DNA from: Erodium maritimum
Lineage: Eukaryota; Streptophyta; Magnoliopsida; Geraniales; Geraniaceae
Length of the DNA stretch: 64,000 nucleotides
Assembly (NCBI GenBank): GCA_963921825.1
Contig: OY997591.1
Span: 14,193,515-14,257,514, forward strand
Direction of reading: 5' to 3'
The position numbers and the translations under genes are program-made. A model generated the notes under the pieces. That model was not told the DNA's origin and searched no databases. It saw only the letters and a program-made list of their open reading frames with translations. Positions 1-12,637 of the stretch are shown here, in pieces; positions within the stretch are counted from its first letter, which is position 1; the number at the start of each line of letters is the position of its first letter.

Positions 1-2100
1 GAAAATCTTCATTAGAGATGATGAATGTTCGTTCTATAGGTTCACTGGTATTATCTTAGACCTAGAATGTGAAGCAAATAGTTGAATGTAACATAAGATT
101 TCCAGATGCACAATCTTTTCTTTCACAAATCCAAAGTGACGTGGAAGTGAAGGAAATACTAACTTGGTACCTTGAAACAATTCGAACCATGATATTCGTA
201 ATTTATGGAAAAACTAATTATTATGGTTTCATCCAAGGGTAAACTTCTGTATTCTCATAATTGAGTTAAAGATGAGATTTTTTTCACCTTTAAAACATGT
301 TAAAAATGATAGTGAGATGAAGTATGTAACATCAAAGGAGATAGACTGATTTCTTCATTCTAGGGAAATAAATTTAGCAAAGTAATTGTTGTAGAGGGAT
401 CAAATAGTAGTTCAAAGAGTAAGGGGGAAGAAGTTAGTGTACATCATGAGTAAGCAGGTAATACAAACCATGAGAAAGAAGCAAATGCAAGCCATGAAGA
501 AGAAGCTCATACAGACGTAGAGGAGGAAACAAATGCATACCCCAAGGAAGAAGCTATCGTAGAACTAGAGGACCAAGCTAATGCAGACTATGAAGAAGAA
601 ATGTCTGATTGGATGAGGGATATTACCTTTGAGGGTGTCCTAGTTGGAGGCGAAGCATTTGTTCGTATGGTGTTGACCCTACATCAAATTGTGTTCCTGA
701 AATAGATCTTCGTGAAGGTGTAGAAACATATGATGAAGGCGATGTTTAGAGCTCTATGTGTAGACTGATGGTCAACTACAGTTCAACCATCGTTTCCTGT
801 TTTCAAATCAATACTCATGTCAATGGGTGTGACCGACCTAGTAGATGTTGTTGTGGACGTAGAAGTTGGTAAGTTCACAAGTAGTGGTATAGATGGTACC
901 AACATCATGGCTCAGTTAGGGTCACCGATAGTCGCTGCCACAAATCGGGTTGGAACATGCATACAAGTGCAGCCACGATTACAAGCGCAAAATCAGGCGC
1001 AACCATAACACCACGATCATTTGCATTCATAACCACAGTGCAACCAACACTAAGTCACTCTTGTGAACAAAAGTAGACACCGTAAACATTAGTAGAATCG
1101 TAGAAGCATCAACTCGATTTTGAGCACTGACACTCACGGACTCATGTGTAGACATGATTGATGTTGGTGCTCGTAGTGGAGACAATCACAAGAGTCGAAG
1201 GTTGTGCCATAAAGCACAACTTGCCGTGAGCACAACCAAGTTAACAAAAATAGATAGGTTTCAATCGGATTCTAACTATTGAGCACGAACTCAGGAAGGC
1301 AAGCACTCTCAAGATTGGACATGCTCAAGTGAGGATGAAGGCCAGTCAAAGTCTTGATCATAGATGTCCGTTTTAGGTGATCGATATTATTCATACTAGA
1401 GACGCTCAACGCCCACCAACTGGATAGGATGACTTCCCTAGGACCTTAGTGATGACGATATTCAACCCATACACCATGTTGCGACGTGAACCATGACAAC
1501 GATAGTCTCTTCAGACAAGTCTGACATCACAAATGAACGTTCTTCCTCCTCATCTTCAATACAAACGATCCAATGTGAAACATTGTTGGCAGATTATGAT
1601 CCTTATCTAAGCTATCAATAACATTTTGATTATCTTTACTTTACAGGATAACTTAAGGTCGTGCATGAAGTCAATAAATATGAAAAATGAAGGTCTCGAC
1701 TTTAAAGTAGTTTAATATTGTATATCCACAAACGAAATAAGAATCAATCACTTTATAGACACAATCAGATACTTAAACATATATGTAAAATAAATTTTTA
1801 AGTTTTAGAAGAATTTGATAACATACATTTTATTTTGGATCAATATATTACTCTAATTGAACAAATAAATTTTATCATTCATTAGAAATCTAAAGACAAA
1901 ATTGGATGACATTTAAAATTTTGATCATCATAAATGTTAGTCACCATCCTATTTGACTTGTGTTTTACCAAGTTAGAGAAATTTAAGGCAGAAACAAAAT
2001 CACAAGGAAACAGAAGAACAAAGTCACCTCCTCTTCCCCTTTTCTCCTTTCATCACTTGAACATCTCTCTCTTCATTCTCTTCTTTTTTTTTTCTATTCA
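1..2100. other. Gene-free 5' part of window
   Basis: I recognise no gene here. Around 440-650 the plus strand reads as an interrupted acidic, imperfectly repetitive stretch (Asn-Ala-Glu-rich with many Glu runs) that looks like decayed coding sequence, perhaps of a transposon. It contains stops and matches no domain I know. From about 1660 to 1960 the sequence is plain AT-rich DNA. Confidence 0.4.
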
Positions 2101-2111
2101 ATCTATCCACT

Positions 2112-2131
2112 AAGAAGAGAGAGAGAGAGAT
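2112..2131. repeat. (GA)n microsatellite in the IREH1 leader
   Basis: A short run of GA dinucleotides lies about 150 bases upstream of the IREH1 start codon, in the likely 5' untranslated region. GA/CT runs are common in plant leaders. Confidence 0.7.
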
Positions 2132-2280
2132 AGGTACAATAAAGTTTCAAACTTTGAAGTTTGAACACAGCGGCACAAACCACCCACCTTCTTTCCCTCT
2201 TCTCCATCTCTGCACTCCATCGTCAATGTCACAGTGCTGCTGCTGCACCGTGAGGCAACCCTAGAGAATCGACCGGAGAC

Positions 2281-5200
2281 ATGGTTTTCAAGGGCAGGTT
2301 CTTCTCTTCCAAGAAATCTGATACCTCCAGTCCCGACGGATCAAACAGCCCCCGATCCTTGGGCTCCAATTCACCGGTCAGATCCGACAAGAAGAAATCG
2401 AAATCGGAGACCCAGATCAGTAATAGCCCATCCGGCCCTGGCGGCAGCAGCTTCAGCTCTCCTAGTCGGGGCAAGGACGGAGTGAAGAAGAAGGACCCTA
2501 CAGGTAAGGAGGCGCTGAATCCAGCCCAGTTGCCCTTGAAGCCCAAGTCGGGGCTGATTACGAGTTTGTCGCCGATTTCTGCGGCAAAGGCGAAGGCGAA
2601 GAAAGGGCCCGATGTGGTCAAGGAAGTGCCGGCGTCAGTGTCTCCGATACTGGCGTCTTCATTGGGATTGAACAGGATAAAGACGAGATCGGGGCCACTG
2701 CCGCAAGAGAGCTTTTTTGGGTTGCGAGGAGATAAAGGATCGGCACTGGGTTCAAGTAATTTGTCAAGAGCAGGTGGTGGTAATGGCAACTCAGGATCGG
2801 CAAGTGGTGCCAAGAGCAAGGACCTGCTTAAGGGGCTTCGGGAGATTGACACTGGAAATTGGGTTGACAATGTGAGTAATTCTGATACTATGTCCTCTGG
2901 TAGTGCTCAGTCCAGAGACCAGAGCCCAAATGTGCAGGTTCAGTGTAGGAAACAGAATGGTGAATCCTCAGCTCAATCAGGTATCCATCATATGCCTTTT
3001 CATGTGTCATTTACTCAAATTTCAAAATACTAGGAGGAAGGAGACTTTAGAAGCTAAGTGATCATGATATGGTTGTTAGTGTCATCAGTGTAATTCCATA
3101 TTTAAATTGAACAAGCTTAACTGTGGTGGTGGAAGAAAGTTTGTCATGTCTTGTACTGATCGTGCAATTACTATGTTGGTTGTGAGCATAATGAGAAACA
3201 AAATAATATTGATAATGTAGTCATTGAATATGTTGGACATATCAGAGCTCCTTTTTCCGACAGTGCAATGGCATCCATGCTTTGTGCTTGTTTGAAATTT
3301 AAGGGTGTTGACTTGTTTTGGCATTTGAAGGTCTAAGAGGTTCGCTATATGATATTAACTTTGACCCTTTTCATAGGGCAACAAGATTCATCATGGGCTC
3401 CTTCTGGAGGGTTAAAAAGTTCAGATGTTTGTACTCCAGAGGTATGGTATCATTTTTTTTTCATTGATGCTGTTCATGCATTTCCTTATTGTTAAATTGG
3501 TTGTGCATTTCATCTGCTTTTTCACATTTGAAAATCGTACATGCCTGATTATGTGCCATATGGTTTTGATAACTTGAAGGAGTCGGAATCCCCACGTTTT
3601 CAAGCTATACTTCGTGTCACTAGTGCACCCAGGAAGAGGTTTCCAGCTGACATCAAAAGTTTTTCCCATGAATTAAACTCAAAAGGTGTTCGTCCTTTTC
3701 CATTTTGGAAGCCTCGAGGCTTAAATAACTTGGAGGTACACGAGTTTACTTTTGTAGGTCACAGATTGAACCGTATGAAGTTCCATAAATGCATAATCAC
3801 CTTGCCTTCTACCACAGGAAGTCTTGGTTGTCATTCGAGCAAAATTTGACAAAGCAAAGGAAGAAGTGAATTCTGATTTAGCCATATTTGCAGCAGATTT
3901 GGTTGGAATTCTTGAAAAAAATGCAGAAAGTCATCCTGAGTTGCAGGAAACTATTGAAGATTTGTTGATTTTGGCTCGTAGATGCGCAATGTTTTCACCT
4001 GGAGAGTTCTGGCTCCAGTGTGAAGGTATAGTTCAGGATTTAGATGATAGGCGTCAAGAACTTCCTATGGGAATGCTCAAGCAGCTTCATACTCGAATGC
4101 TTTTCATTCTAACAAGGTGCACAAGGTTGTTGCAGTTCCACAAGGAAAGTGGTTTGGCTGATGATGAACATGTTCTTCAGCTTCGTCAGTCTAGAGTCCT
4201 GCATCCTGCTGACAAACGGATTCCTCCACCCTTAGCTAAGGATCCTAAAAGTGCCAGTGCTTCAAAAGCGCCCGCGTCCAGGAAATTTTATAGTCAGGAG
4301 CAGCATCATGGGTTGGGTTGGAAAAGAGACCATGTTACACAGCCAGCAAGTTCTCTTTCTTCTCCTGCAGAAGATAGTTCAAAGAATCTGGAGTCACCTG
4401 GAGGCAGGGGTGATCGAATAGCTTCTTGGAAAAAACTTCCATCTCCAGCAGGGAAAAGCACAAAAGATGCTACTTTGGTAGTGGAGCAGAATGAGAAAAA
4501 GGTTGAACCCTTGAAAGTTGCAAGCACTAAGGAAGTAGTTACTGACATGGATCTGGCTGCTCTTGGCTCTACAGAGCCTCATGGAAAAGATTCTCATGAG
4601 CATGCTTCAAAGCACCAACATAAAGCTTCTTGGGGCTACTGGGGAGATCAGCAGAATGTTTCTGATGAAAACTCGATTATTTGTCGCATTTGTGAGGAGG
4701 AGGTTCCTACTTTACACGTGGAAGATCATTCAAGAATTTGTGCCATTGCTGATAGATGCGATCAGAAGGGTTTAAGTGTGAATGAGCGTCTAATAAGAAT
4801 AGCAGAAACTCTTGAGAAGATGATGGAAGCCTTTGGACAGAAAGATGTCCAGAACATGGTCGGAAGTCCAGATGTTGCTAAAGTGTCAAATTCCAGTGTG
4901 ACAGAAGAGTCTGATGTTCTCTCACCCAAACTTAGTGATTGGTCTCGGCGAGGTTCAGAGGACATGCTCGACTGTTTTCCTGAAGCTGATAATTCTGCTT
5001 TTATGGAGGATATGAAAGGTTTACCTTTGATGTCATGTAGAACCCGTTTTGGTCCCAAGTCTGATCAAGGAATGACAACATCTTCTGCTGGTAGCATGAC
5101 ACCGAGATCTCCACTATTAACACCTAGGAACAGTCAAATAGATTTGCTCTTGGGAGGGAAAGGTGCTTTCTCTGAGCATGATGATATTCCTCAGGTAACT

Positions 5201-8200
5201 GTAATACCATTAATAGCACGTCTTTATCATCTCTGTTACAACCTTCTTTCTTGTTATTCAGAATGGAGGAGTAACATACTTCATTATAGAGTGAAGATCC
5301 TTACAGCAAATTTATTCGGTAGCCTCTTATGTTTGAGATAGGAATGACGCACCTCAGATATAAAGCATTGATAGGAGGTTTTTTTTTTCATGCTCATGGC
5401 TGCATGTTTTTGTGGTGGGGAATAAAAACAATTTTAAAATTGAAGTGTACTCTAAGAACCTCTTTGGAGGCTTTCTTATTAGAGATATGGGGAGGATATT
5501 TATAGCATTTTGGCTTGTGAGGTTTTTCCAAAAGATGCATTTTTATTGCTGCATGTGGAAATAATTTTATGGATCTGAATCAAAATACATTTCGTATTAA
5601 TTTCTCTGAAGGTAAATAAATTATATGGAGGTGATTCTTTTTGTGTCCAATTAAGCACCTTTTCAATAGAATCATCAGATGAAGTTAAAATTCTTCTCAG
5701 GAGACTTCCAAAATATAAAGGCTAAGGTAACCAAAAATTGAAATATTGTACGGTTTAATTAATTTCAAAGCTCTACTTTAAACTGGATCATTGAAGAACT
5801 GTTAGGGTGAGTAAAACCAATATAATAGCAATATGTTAATCGTTTAGGAAAATGAATTAGATACATGTGTCTGAATACTGCAAAAGTTTCACCTTCGAGT
5901 ATCTCATGGAGCCATCCGTGCAAGATCAAGTTATCATGAATGTCAGTAAGCTGCAGAATAGGCACACATAGTTACCGATTGTAATAAGTGATCCATCATA
6001 AAAAGGTAACAAGTGGATGCCATTTTATTTCTTGGCAGCGTGATATTGATCAAAACTCATTTTGGTAGCAATTAAATATGGTATGAATTATCAGAAGCAT
6101 AGGATGCCTGTGGTATGAAGTTGTCATACAAACCATGTAATTTAAGTCAACATGTTCAATAAGACTGCTTGTTCACATTATATATTGTATTCAGCCATAA
6201 AATTATAAATTACACAAGGTGTATATATTCAGTACCATTCACTTCTTGGCCTTTAGCAGTACTTGCTATTATCCATCCTTAAGTTTGTATACAAGTTTAC
6301 TATTAGTGTTTTCAAGTTTTTATTTCTTTTGGATGATGCAGATGGTTGAACTGGTTGATATTGCACGATGTGTAGTAAATACGCCCCTGGATGATGAGCG
6401 CTCAGTAACATATTTACTAACTTGTCTTGATGACTTAAGGGTGGTCACCGGCCGTAGAAAGTTTGATGCGGTAACTGTGGAGTCCTTCGGGACACGGATC
6501 GAGAAGTTGATTCGGTAAGTGCATGTCTGCTATATTTCTTGAACATGTCGAAATATTGTGTTAGCTATACTGTTAAAATGGAAGTCAGCTTTCTTGTGTG
6601 TGGAAACTGAATGAGTTGGGTTGTCTAGGGAGAAATATTTGCAGCTTTGTGCTCAAATCGAAGATGAAAAGGTGGACATCACAAGTACTGTGATTGATGA
6701 AGATGCCCCTTTAGAAGATGATGTGGTTCGCAGCTTGAGAACAAGCCCCATTCATTCTTCTAAAGATCGTACCAGCATAGATGACTTTGAGATCATTAAA
6801 CCAATTAGTCGCGGAGCATTTGGCAGAGTTTTCTTGGCGAAAAAGCGAACAACCGGAGATCTTTTTGCTATCAAGGTACAATGGAGCTATTATTGTATTT
6901 GGTTTTTTTAAGTATTCTGTTAAGTCAATGTAGTTATATTGAGTACATATCATCATGTAGAATTTCTCAAGATTGTTAATATTTTGTGGCATCATGTTCT
7001 AAATCTAACTTCTGGATGACTATTTATGTAAAGAAGAGACTTCAATTATGTATCCATGTTGTTTCACGTGGTCTGGGTTTCATTTTTTTCCTTTGACATT
7101 TCTGAATCATACATGAATTTGTGCTGTCATTGTTGTTATATGTTCATTGAGCTCAAACTTTACATTGTAACTTTCTTTCTGGCCCTTTTAGTTGCAATAT
7201 TGAAATGTGCATCCTTTTTTCCTAGTTCTACTATTCAGTAAGGTCAATGTTAATCTGGGATGCATATAGGTTTATCATTTCTTAGGATACTTTTCTGCGT
7301 AGCCCTCAGAGTGATGCACTTATGTTCTATCATTTTATGAACTGATGAGGACACAGGTTTTAAATTTGTTGTTTGTTTTCTATCTGTGACAGGTTCTTAA
7401 AAAAGCAGATATGATCCGTAAGAATGCAGTTGAAAGTATTTTAGCGGAACGTGACATTTTAATTTCAGTCCGGAACCCTTTTGTGGTAAGCAGGTCTAGC
7501 TATATGTTTTGCCTGCATTTAGAATTAGTTGTCTCATTTTAACATGGATAAGTTCTGTGTCAGGTTCGCTTCTTTTATTCATTTACATGCCGCGAAAACT
7601 TGTACCTGGTGATGGAGTACTTGAATGGGGGAGATCTATATTCATTGTTGAGAAATTTGGGCTGCTTAGATGAAGATGTTGCTCGCGTATACATAGCAGA
7701 AGTTGTAAGTTTTTATCTGCTCTGCAAAAATGTGCTGTGTAGATAATGACGCAACACTTACTTTGAAATACAATGTTTCTACAGGTGCTTGCTTTGGAAT
7801 ATTTGCATTCACTACGCGTGGTTCATCGCGATTTGAAGCCAGATAATTTGTTGATTGCACATGATGGTCACATCAAGGTAAATGTGATACAGGGAACTGT
7901 ACATCTTGATTTTTTGTTGTTTTATTAGAACTTCGAATATTATTTCACGTTGTTACCCAGAAATAATGAAGGGTTAATTGTCAAAAAGTGCACTGAAGAG
8001 TTTTGTCTACAAACGAAAACATGCATAAACTTTTGCTTTGTGGGTGCACAGAAGTTTTGTCCACCTACTTTTTTAGAAAAACGTAACAGGTTAATTGTTG
8101 AAAACTACCCTAAAGTATTGCCCACACAACTATAGAATGCATTATGAACATGGTTCTAAATAACGGTCGCGGTGAGATAACGGCGAGGTCACCTTGAAGG

Positions 8201-11200
8201 TTATTTCAATTTAACGGGGAGATCTCGGAGAGATCTCGGCAAATCACGTTTTGTATTAAATATATATATAATATACATATATAATAAAAATATAACTAAT
8301 ACTCTATAAAAATATAACAATAATAACAGTTAAATATAAATTATATTATTTTCGAATTACTAATACACATATGTATCTATTAATATATTTTCAGATTTTT
8401 TATTTTAAATTATTAATAATTAAAACATATAAAAAAATAATATAATAATAAAATTACATTAACTCTAGTCTTTGCCCACTTAAATTAACCTAAATGGCCA
8501 ACAACTAATTTATATCAAGTCCAATTTGACTCAGCCCAACAATTGATAAAACTCAACCCATTAACTAACTTAAGTAAAGTAACTTTAAACCTAAAAACCA
8601 TAACATACCCCACTCTAGTCGCATTTTTATCGCGTTGACCGAATGTGTTGACCGAGTTGACCGCGATTTCAACCGATACCACATCGCGGTAACGGCCGAC
8701 CTATTTTACCGTGATCTCGCCGCGATCTCGGCGTGATCTCGGGTTATTTAGAACCTTAATTATGAATTGCCCACACAACTTTAGAATGCATTATGTATTT
8801 CCCACAAATATATTGAATCCGCGAAAAACTGCCCAGACCATTCATTCTGAACATCCCTGTTACGTTTTTCTAAACAAGTCGGTGGACAAAACTTCAGTGC
8901 ACTTTTTGACAATTAACCCAATAATGAAACCTGTGCTGTTTTTGTTTCGTCTTCTATTTTATTGCCTAGTGTTAGAAATGTATGCATCAACAACTATGCC
9001 TTTTCCCATACAAAATTGGAGTTGGCTTAGCTACCAAAATGGTGATAAAAATTTAAAGATGAATAGAAGAAATAAATTTTTTGTTCTCATACACCCCATT
9101 CTATTTCCAAAAACAAATATTATCTATCAACTATAATATGCCATTAGTGTTCTTATATTGCTATATTAGTTTAACAGAGGGAAGAACGCCTCTTAGTCTT
9201 AGCTTAATAGTTCATATTGTTGATATTCTTGCTGGGTGTGATCTACTCTCATGTAATGTATCCTTTTTTTGTGATTCCTGGACCTAAAAGCTCTTTTCAT
9301 ATTTTTGAGCAGTTGACAGACTTTGGGCTTTCTAAGGTTGGTCTTATCAACAGCACTGATGATTTATCCGGTCCAGCTGTTAGTGGGACATCCATACTCG
9401 ATGACGATGAGCCTTCAGAATCTGAATCTGAAGATCAGCGAGAAAGACGGAAAAAACGTTCTGCTGTTGGTACTCCTGACTATTTGGCACCCGAGATACT
9501 TTTGGGAACAGGACATGGTTTGTATATCCTTTATTTTGTAATTGTTTTGTTCTGTTTGTCTTGTCTCAACGATATATTATACTTGCCATTCCAAAATAAA
9601 ACTATTCCTAAGCGTTGGCAAATTGGTTTCACATTGCAAATTGTTGAAGTGCCCACATTGGAAGAATGTGGAGTCATTAACCATTTGATAAGCACCTTGA
9701 GGCCCCCAACCCATAAGCCTGGCATTTTGGGATGGGTTGGGATTTAACATGGTATCTGGGTCTGCCCTAGAATGCAGGACGTTCCCTTTGACGCCCCAGT
9801 GTGCACCACGTGCAAGGCCCGCACCGATGGATATGTTAACCTCTTGATAATCATCTTGAAGCCTCCACTCATAAGCTTGAGCTTTTGGGTTGGATTGGGC
9901 TTAAACACAAACGATTGATTAAATGGTTTATTCATTTATTTTCTCTTGCACTGCTTCAACTCGTATAGGTTTAAAGCTAAAATTGCACATTAGCTAAATT
10001 TGCACATTACTATTGTTGTCATATATTTTCCTAGTTGACCACTTAAAAGTTGGGATAACTTAAATATATTGTTTTACTATCATTTCTCAGGAACAACCGC
10101 TGATTGGTGGTCTGTGGGTGTCATTTTGTTTGAATTGATTGTCGGCATTCCACCTTTCAATGCAGAGCATCCTCAGGTTAGCATTTTTATAAGGTTAAGA
10201 TTTCAATACTACTGCTGCCGTTGTGACTTGAACCCTGGCCGCAAAGTCAAGTGCTTGATCACTTGGACAAGCAAGCTTTAGTAGGTTAGTAACCCTTGTA
10301 GATTTGTTGCAAAAGTACGAATTCAAATCCATCCGTTCCTAAACCTGATACTCAAAGGGAAGAATCAAATAAATAAGTTGGACGGGCATCACCATGTATT
10401 TAATTGATCTGGTTCAGTTGTAATTTATGAAGTTTTTGCCTTCAGTATAAAATGCTTGATGTGCTTCTGATTATTAATATGAATTTTATGTTAGACTGAG
10501 TTCTTGCTCTATGGATTTCTTATATTATTTCTTTTTATTTTGTACTTTGCTTGTAGACAATATTCGATAATATCCTCAATCGTAATATTCCTTGGCCTCG
10601 TGTACCTGACGAAATGAGCGCGGAATCGGCAGATTTGATTGATAGGTAACACAAGTATTGGCAGCCCTTCTAGTATGAATGACGATGACCTATTTAAAGG
10701 ATCCTGATATTTATCGTTGTTTACCATCCTTAAGCACAAATTAATACTAACCATTAGCGTTATGTGAGATTTCCAGACTATTGACAGAAGATCCTCATTT
10801 GAGACTGGGAGCTAGGGGAGCCTCAGAGGTAAATATCAATTTTAATTTAGATAAGTTCCTGGATTTGTTTTCAAGTGTTGTTGTTCGTTCTAATAATAGT
10901 CTGGAACATACGATCCTTCCAGGTGAAGCAACATGTGTTCTTTAAAGACATCAATTGGGACACACTTGCCAGGCAAAAGGTCTGTATGTAGTGTATTTTT
11001 TTATTGATTTAGGCACAATCAGATGAGACCTACTCAGGGTATCTTATAGATTGATTTGAATGCGTGACAGGCAGCATTTGTGCCGTCGTCAGAAAGTGCA
11101 CTGGATACAAGTTACTTCACAAGTCGGTTTTCATGGAATACTTCGGACGCCAATGCTTATCCTACGAGTGAACTCGAGGATTCCAGTGATGGAGAAAGGT

Positions 11201-11611
11201 CAAGTGACAGCGGCAGTTGCTTAAGCAATCGCCAAGATGACACGGTACGGTTGAGTTATATTTTGAAGTCCACAGAAATAAAAACAAAACACGGGGGTAT
11301 TTACAATATAAAGAATTGTTGTAGGGAGAGGGTGATGAATACAGCGGCCTCTCTGGATTTGAATCTATGTCAAACGTCAATTACTCCTTCAGTAATTTCT
11401 CTTTTAAGGTAACTGATGCTTGATTAATAATGAATGTGGATTTATCTATTATTTGTTTGACCCCTTGTTAATAATGTATGTAGATTTGTCTATTATTTGT
11501 TTGACCCCTTATGTGTTTTCCTATCAGAATCTGTCACAGCTGGCATCGATCAACTATGATTTGCTCTCCAAGGGATGGAAGGACGATTCCTCGTCAAATC
11601 CTAATCCTTAA
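2281..11611 (+). CDS. IREH1: IREH1-like AGC serine/threonine kinase (complete, about 17 exons)
   Basis: Plant IRE-family AGC protein kinase; in Arabidopsis the founder IRE promotes root-hair tip growth. Exons read: 2281-2980, 3377-3441, about 3580-3735, 3818-5194, 6342-6514, 6629-6875, 7393-7485, 7564-7704, 7785-7877, 9313-9517, 10091-10176, 10557-10645, 10777-10828, 10923-10979, 11071-11244, 11325-11408, 11528-11611. Phases close to 1291 aa, close to my recollection of about 1300 aa for Arabidopsis IREH1. The long basic Ser-rich N-terminus is followed by the conserved [20 protein letters not shown] block and a C2HC-like finger near residues 596-620 (CRIC...H...C). The kinase runs from about 875 to 1190: glycine loop [17 protein letters not shown] near 1000, DFGLSK near 1017, and an insert of about 50 residues before TPDYLAPE, as usual in this family. 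The exon 3 acceptor is uncertain. The 1.4-kb intron 7878-9312 holds nested MITEs. IREH2 or IRE are the alternative names. Confidence 0.95.
7971..8919. mobile_element. MULE-type MITE in an IREH1 intron (949 bp including a nested insert)
   Basis: The ends are inverted: left GGGTTAATTGTCAAAAAGTG and right the reverse complement. Homology continues through the GTGCACT and GTCCACC-type motifs. Exact 9-bp direct repeats AATAATGAA lie at 7962-7970 and 8920-8928; a 9-bp duplication is the hallmark of Mutator-like elements. No transposase is present, so the element is non-autonomous. Its ends resemble those of the palindromic element at 33250-33656. A hAT-like element (8149-8758) has inserted inside it. 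Everything lies in the intron 7878-9312, well away from the splice sites. Confidence 0.85.
8149..8758. mobile_element. hAT-like non-autonomous element nested in the MULE MITE (610 bp)
   Basis: The left end is CATGGTTCTAAATAAC and the right end reads inward TAAGGTTCTAAATAAC. A C/T difference at the first base is also seen in maize Ac. The flanking 8-bp direct repeats ATTATGAA (8141-8148 and 8759-8766) match the hAT target-site size. Subterminal parts are rich in CGCGGT and ATCTCGG motifs in both orientations; the middle is very AT-rich. There is no coding capacity. Family assignment rests on target-site length and end bases only. Confidence 0.8.
9620..9930. repeat. Possible repeat fragment in an IREH1 intron
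   Basis: Within the intron 9518-10090 a stretch repeats the theme 'ttgataa...ttgaagcc/ttgaggcc...cccataagcct...ttttggg.tgggttgggatt' twice (about 9680-9750 and 9840-9900). It looks like part of a dispersed plant repeat, but I cannot name the family. Confidence 0.35.
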
Positions 11612-12637
11612 TACCTGCATTCCTCCGTCAAAAGACGGGTTGACAGTACAATTTTGGAAGAGTCTATTTGCTTCGGTGCTGTTTGTATAACCTTGTACAT
11701 GTATGGGTCTAAAGTTCCATAGCATTTACATTTCTTAAGAATTATTCACTCGGTCACGCTATTTGATAGGCGATGAAAATGTCTTTTTTTTTGCAGAAAT
11801 AGAAGAAAGCTTGAGAGTGGAACTGCTCCCCCCTTCAAAATAGGTACCCAATTTCTTGGGCGAGTCTGTTGTGTGTTCCTGATTTAATCGAACATGTACC
11901 TATGTAGTGTTTTTTGTTTCAGTTTCAGAATCCAATTTATATCCCTTTCTGGTGATTTAATTAACATTTGAAACAATTACAAACTTCCTTTCTTTTTACA
12001 AGTGTTACAATTGTTGGTCTGATTTTCACAATAAAGAATCATCCTCCCAGGCCTAGCCTGAGCTGTGAATGATTAACACAAGGAATGGGACTGAGAGACA
12101 AGCATAATTCCCATGTGTTTATGGCTACATCTTTGTTACTTTTACAAACAAAGATAGGCATCTTATTCTCAATCAGCTTTTGATAGCACACATGCTTCAC
12201 CATAAAGTCATGCATAAACTCCATATACCTTTTGACTTTAGATTATCATTATTTTTTGTGACAAGCCAGACCAGATGGCCCCCTTAATTTCATCATACAT
12301 TTGGATATCAAGGGTATGGTACACTTTTAATTATTAAAATCCACCATCTAGGAATCAACAATGTACCCTTTTAAAGGCATTAATCAGAAAAATAAACTAC
12401 TAGTAGATGTAGAACTGATAATTAACCCTAAAACAAGCATGTCATAGTCAGGCCCAACAGGAACATAAGTAAGAACACAAGTTATAATTACAGCAACCAC
12501 CAATTCATCAACTGAACAAGAAGATATGGAACACATGATTGTCTCAATGCAAATAAACTAGTACAATCAAACTCTTAACACTTGCCTCCTAGAACAATAG
12601 CAGCCGATGGGTTTGGGCAAAATAAACCAAAAGAGCT
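11612..12637. other. Convergent 3' ends of IREH1 and RLK902
   Basis: This is the spacer between two stop codons that face each other. It should hold both 3' untranslated regions. An AATAAA motif on the plus strand lies near 12030. I see no ORF with family resemblance and no repeat. Confidence 0.5.

Noticed and set aside
817-1008. 63-codon plus-strand frame
   Set aside because: It is short, has no recognisable motif and lies in decayed sequence.
8711-9136. 141-codon frame in an IREH1 intron
   Set aside because: It spans the right ends of two MITEs and AT-rich intron; no protein similarity.
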